In this document: positions 63,974 through 64,000 of the stretch, in pieces
How the letters are laid out: each line of letters starts with the position of its first letter
Numbering within the stretch: the first letter of the stretch is position 1
Assembly: GCA_963824805.1 (NCBI GenBank)
Contig: CAWGQZ010000080.1
Span: 62,001-126,000, forward strand
Length of the DNA stretch: 64,000 bases
From: DATBAT01 sp963824805
Lineage (GTDB): Bacteria > Acidobacteriota > Terriglobia > Terriglobales > Acidobacteriaceae
Direction: 5' to 3'
Translations under genes and position numbers: made by a program
Notes under the pieces: model-generated
Told to the model about the DNA's origin: nothing
What the model saw: the letters and a program-made list of their open reading frames with translations, nothing else
Database searches by the model: none

Positions 63974-64000
63974 TCAAAAACCAATTTATAGCAGGTAATT

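Larger units (their letters stand above)
60909..64000. repeat. Right arm of the fold-back inverted repeat (error-rich)
   Basis: Reverse complement of 57790-60878 with scattered single-base insertions, deletions and substitutions and short divergent patches. The divergence is strong near the right end (63950 onward). All genes inside are frame-broken copies of the left-arm genes. Confidence 0.93.

Noticed and set aside
60909..64000. A second genuine set of adk, phaR and phasin-like genes
   Set aside because: The copy is an exact-position mirror of the left arm with frame-breaking indels throughout and a 30-base loop, so it is better explained as a fold-back artefact.
1..64000. tRNA genes, rRNA genes, CRISPR arrays, insertion sequences
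   Set aside because: Looked for cloverleaf-type ends, conserved rRNA cores, regular direct repeats and transposase motifs; nothing convincing was seen by eye.

Overview
The window looks like a chromosomal piece of an Acidobacteriota (Terriglobia-type) bacterium. This is inferred from several features together: a very large Oar-like TonB receptor with a carboxypeptidase-regulatory-like N-terminus, many Hanks-type kinases (one with a C-terminal extension I associate with acidobacterial kinases), a malectin-type fragment, moderately high GC and short dispersed hairpin repeats. I saw no rRNA, tRNA or CRISPR.

Region 1 (1-32.6 kb) is one type VI secretion system (T6SS) locus built as two divergent arms. 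The left arm, on the minus strand from 17.1 kb down to 1, carries tssB, tssC, hcp, tagJ, tssA, tssE, tssF, tssG, clpV/tssH, vgrG, a PAAR gene, a DUF4123 chaperone gene and a Ser/Thr kinase with a long repeat-rich tail that runs off the left edge. The right arm (17.6-29.6 kb, mostly plus) carries a methyltransferase, two genes I do not recognise, tssK1, a protein with repeated GEFTRMF motifs and a degenerate kinase-like N-lobe, tssK2, tssL and tssM. A PP2C phosphatase, a second Ser/Thr kinase and a haem-binding HAMP sensor close the region. Together they suggest a T6SS under threonine-phosphorylation control. No TssJ lipoprotein and no FHA protein were found.

Region 2 (32.9-41.2 kb) is mixed metabolism: a malic-enzyme fragment joined to a malectin-domain fragment, a D-aminoacylase-type amidohydrolase, a zinc metallopeptidase, methylmalonate-semialdehyde dehydrogenase, a frameshifted type I phosphodiesterase and a Tat-exported DUF5054 protein.

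Region 3 (41.3-55.7 kb) is an inositol-catabolism regulon: a TonB receptor, iolB, iolD, an APC permease, a LacI-family repressor, a transaldolase-family gene, iolG, iolE and an aldehyde dehydrogenase. Four near-identical operator-like sites lie at the receptor, iolB, iolE and lacI promoters. IolC and IolJ are not in the window.

Region 4 (55.8-64 kb) holds a calycin-like protein, an alpha/beta hydrolase, adenylate kinase, a PhaR-type regulator, a phasin-like protein and the start of an acyl-CoA synthetase. From about 60.9 kb the sequence folds back on itself: 60909-64000 is an error-rich reverse complement of 57790-60878, almost certainly an assembly or read artefact. Several genes elsewhere (tssA, the GEFTRMF protein, the phosphodiesterase, the aldehyde dehydrogenase and others) are broken by single-base indels, often in homopolymers, which fits an uncorrected long-read assembly. 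Most 'broken' genes here are therefore probably intact in the organism.
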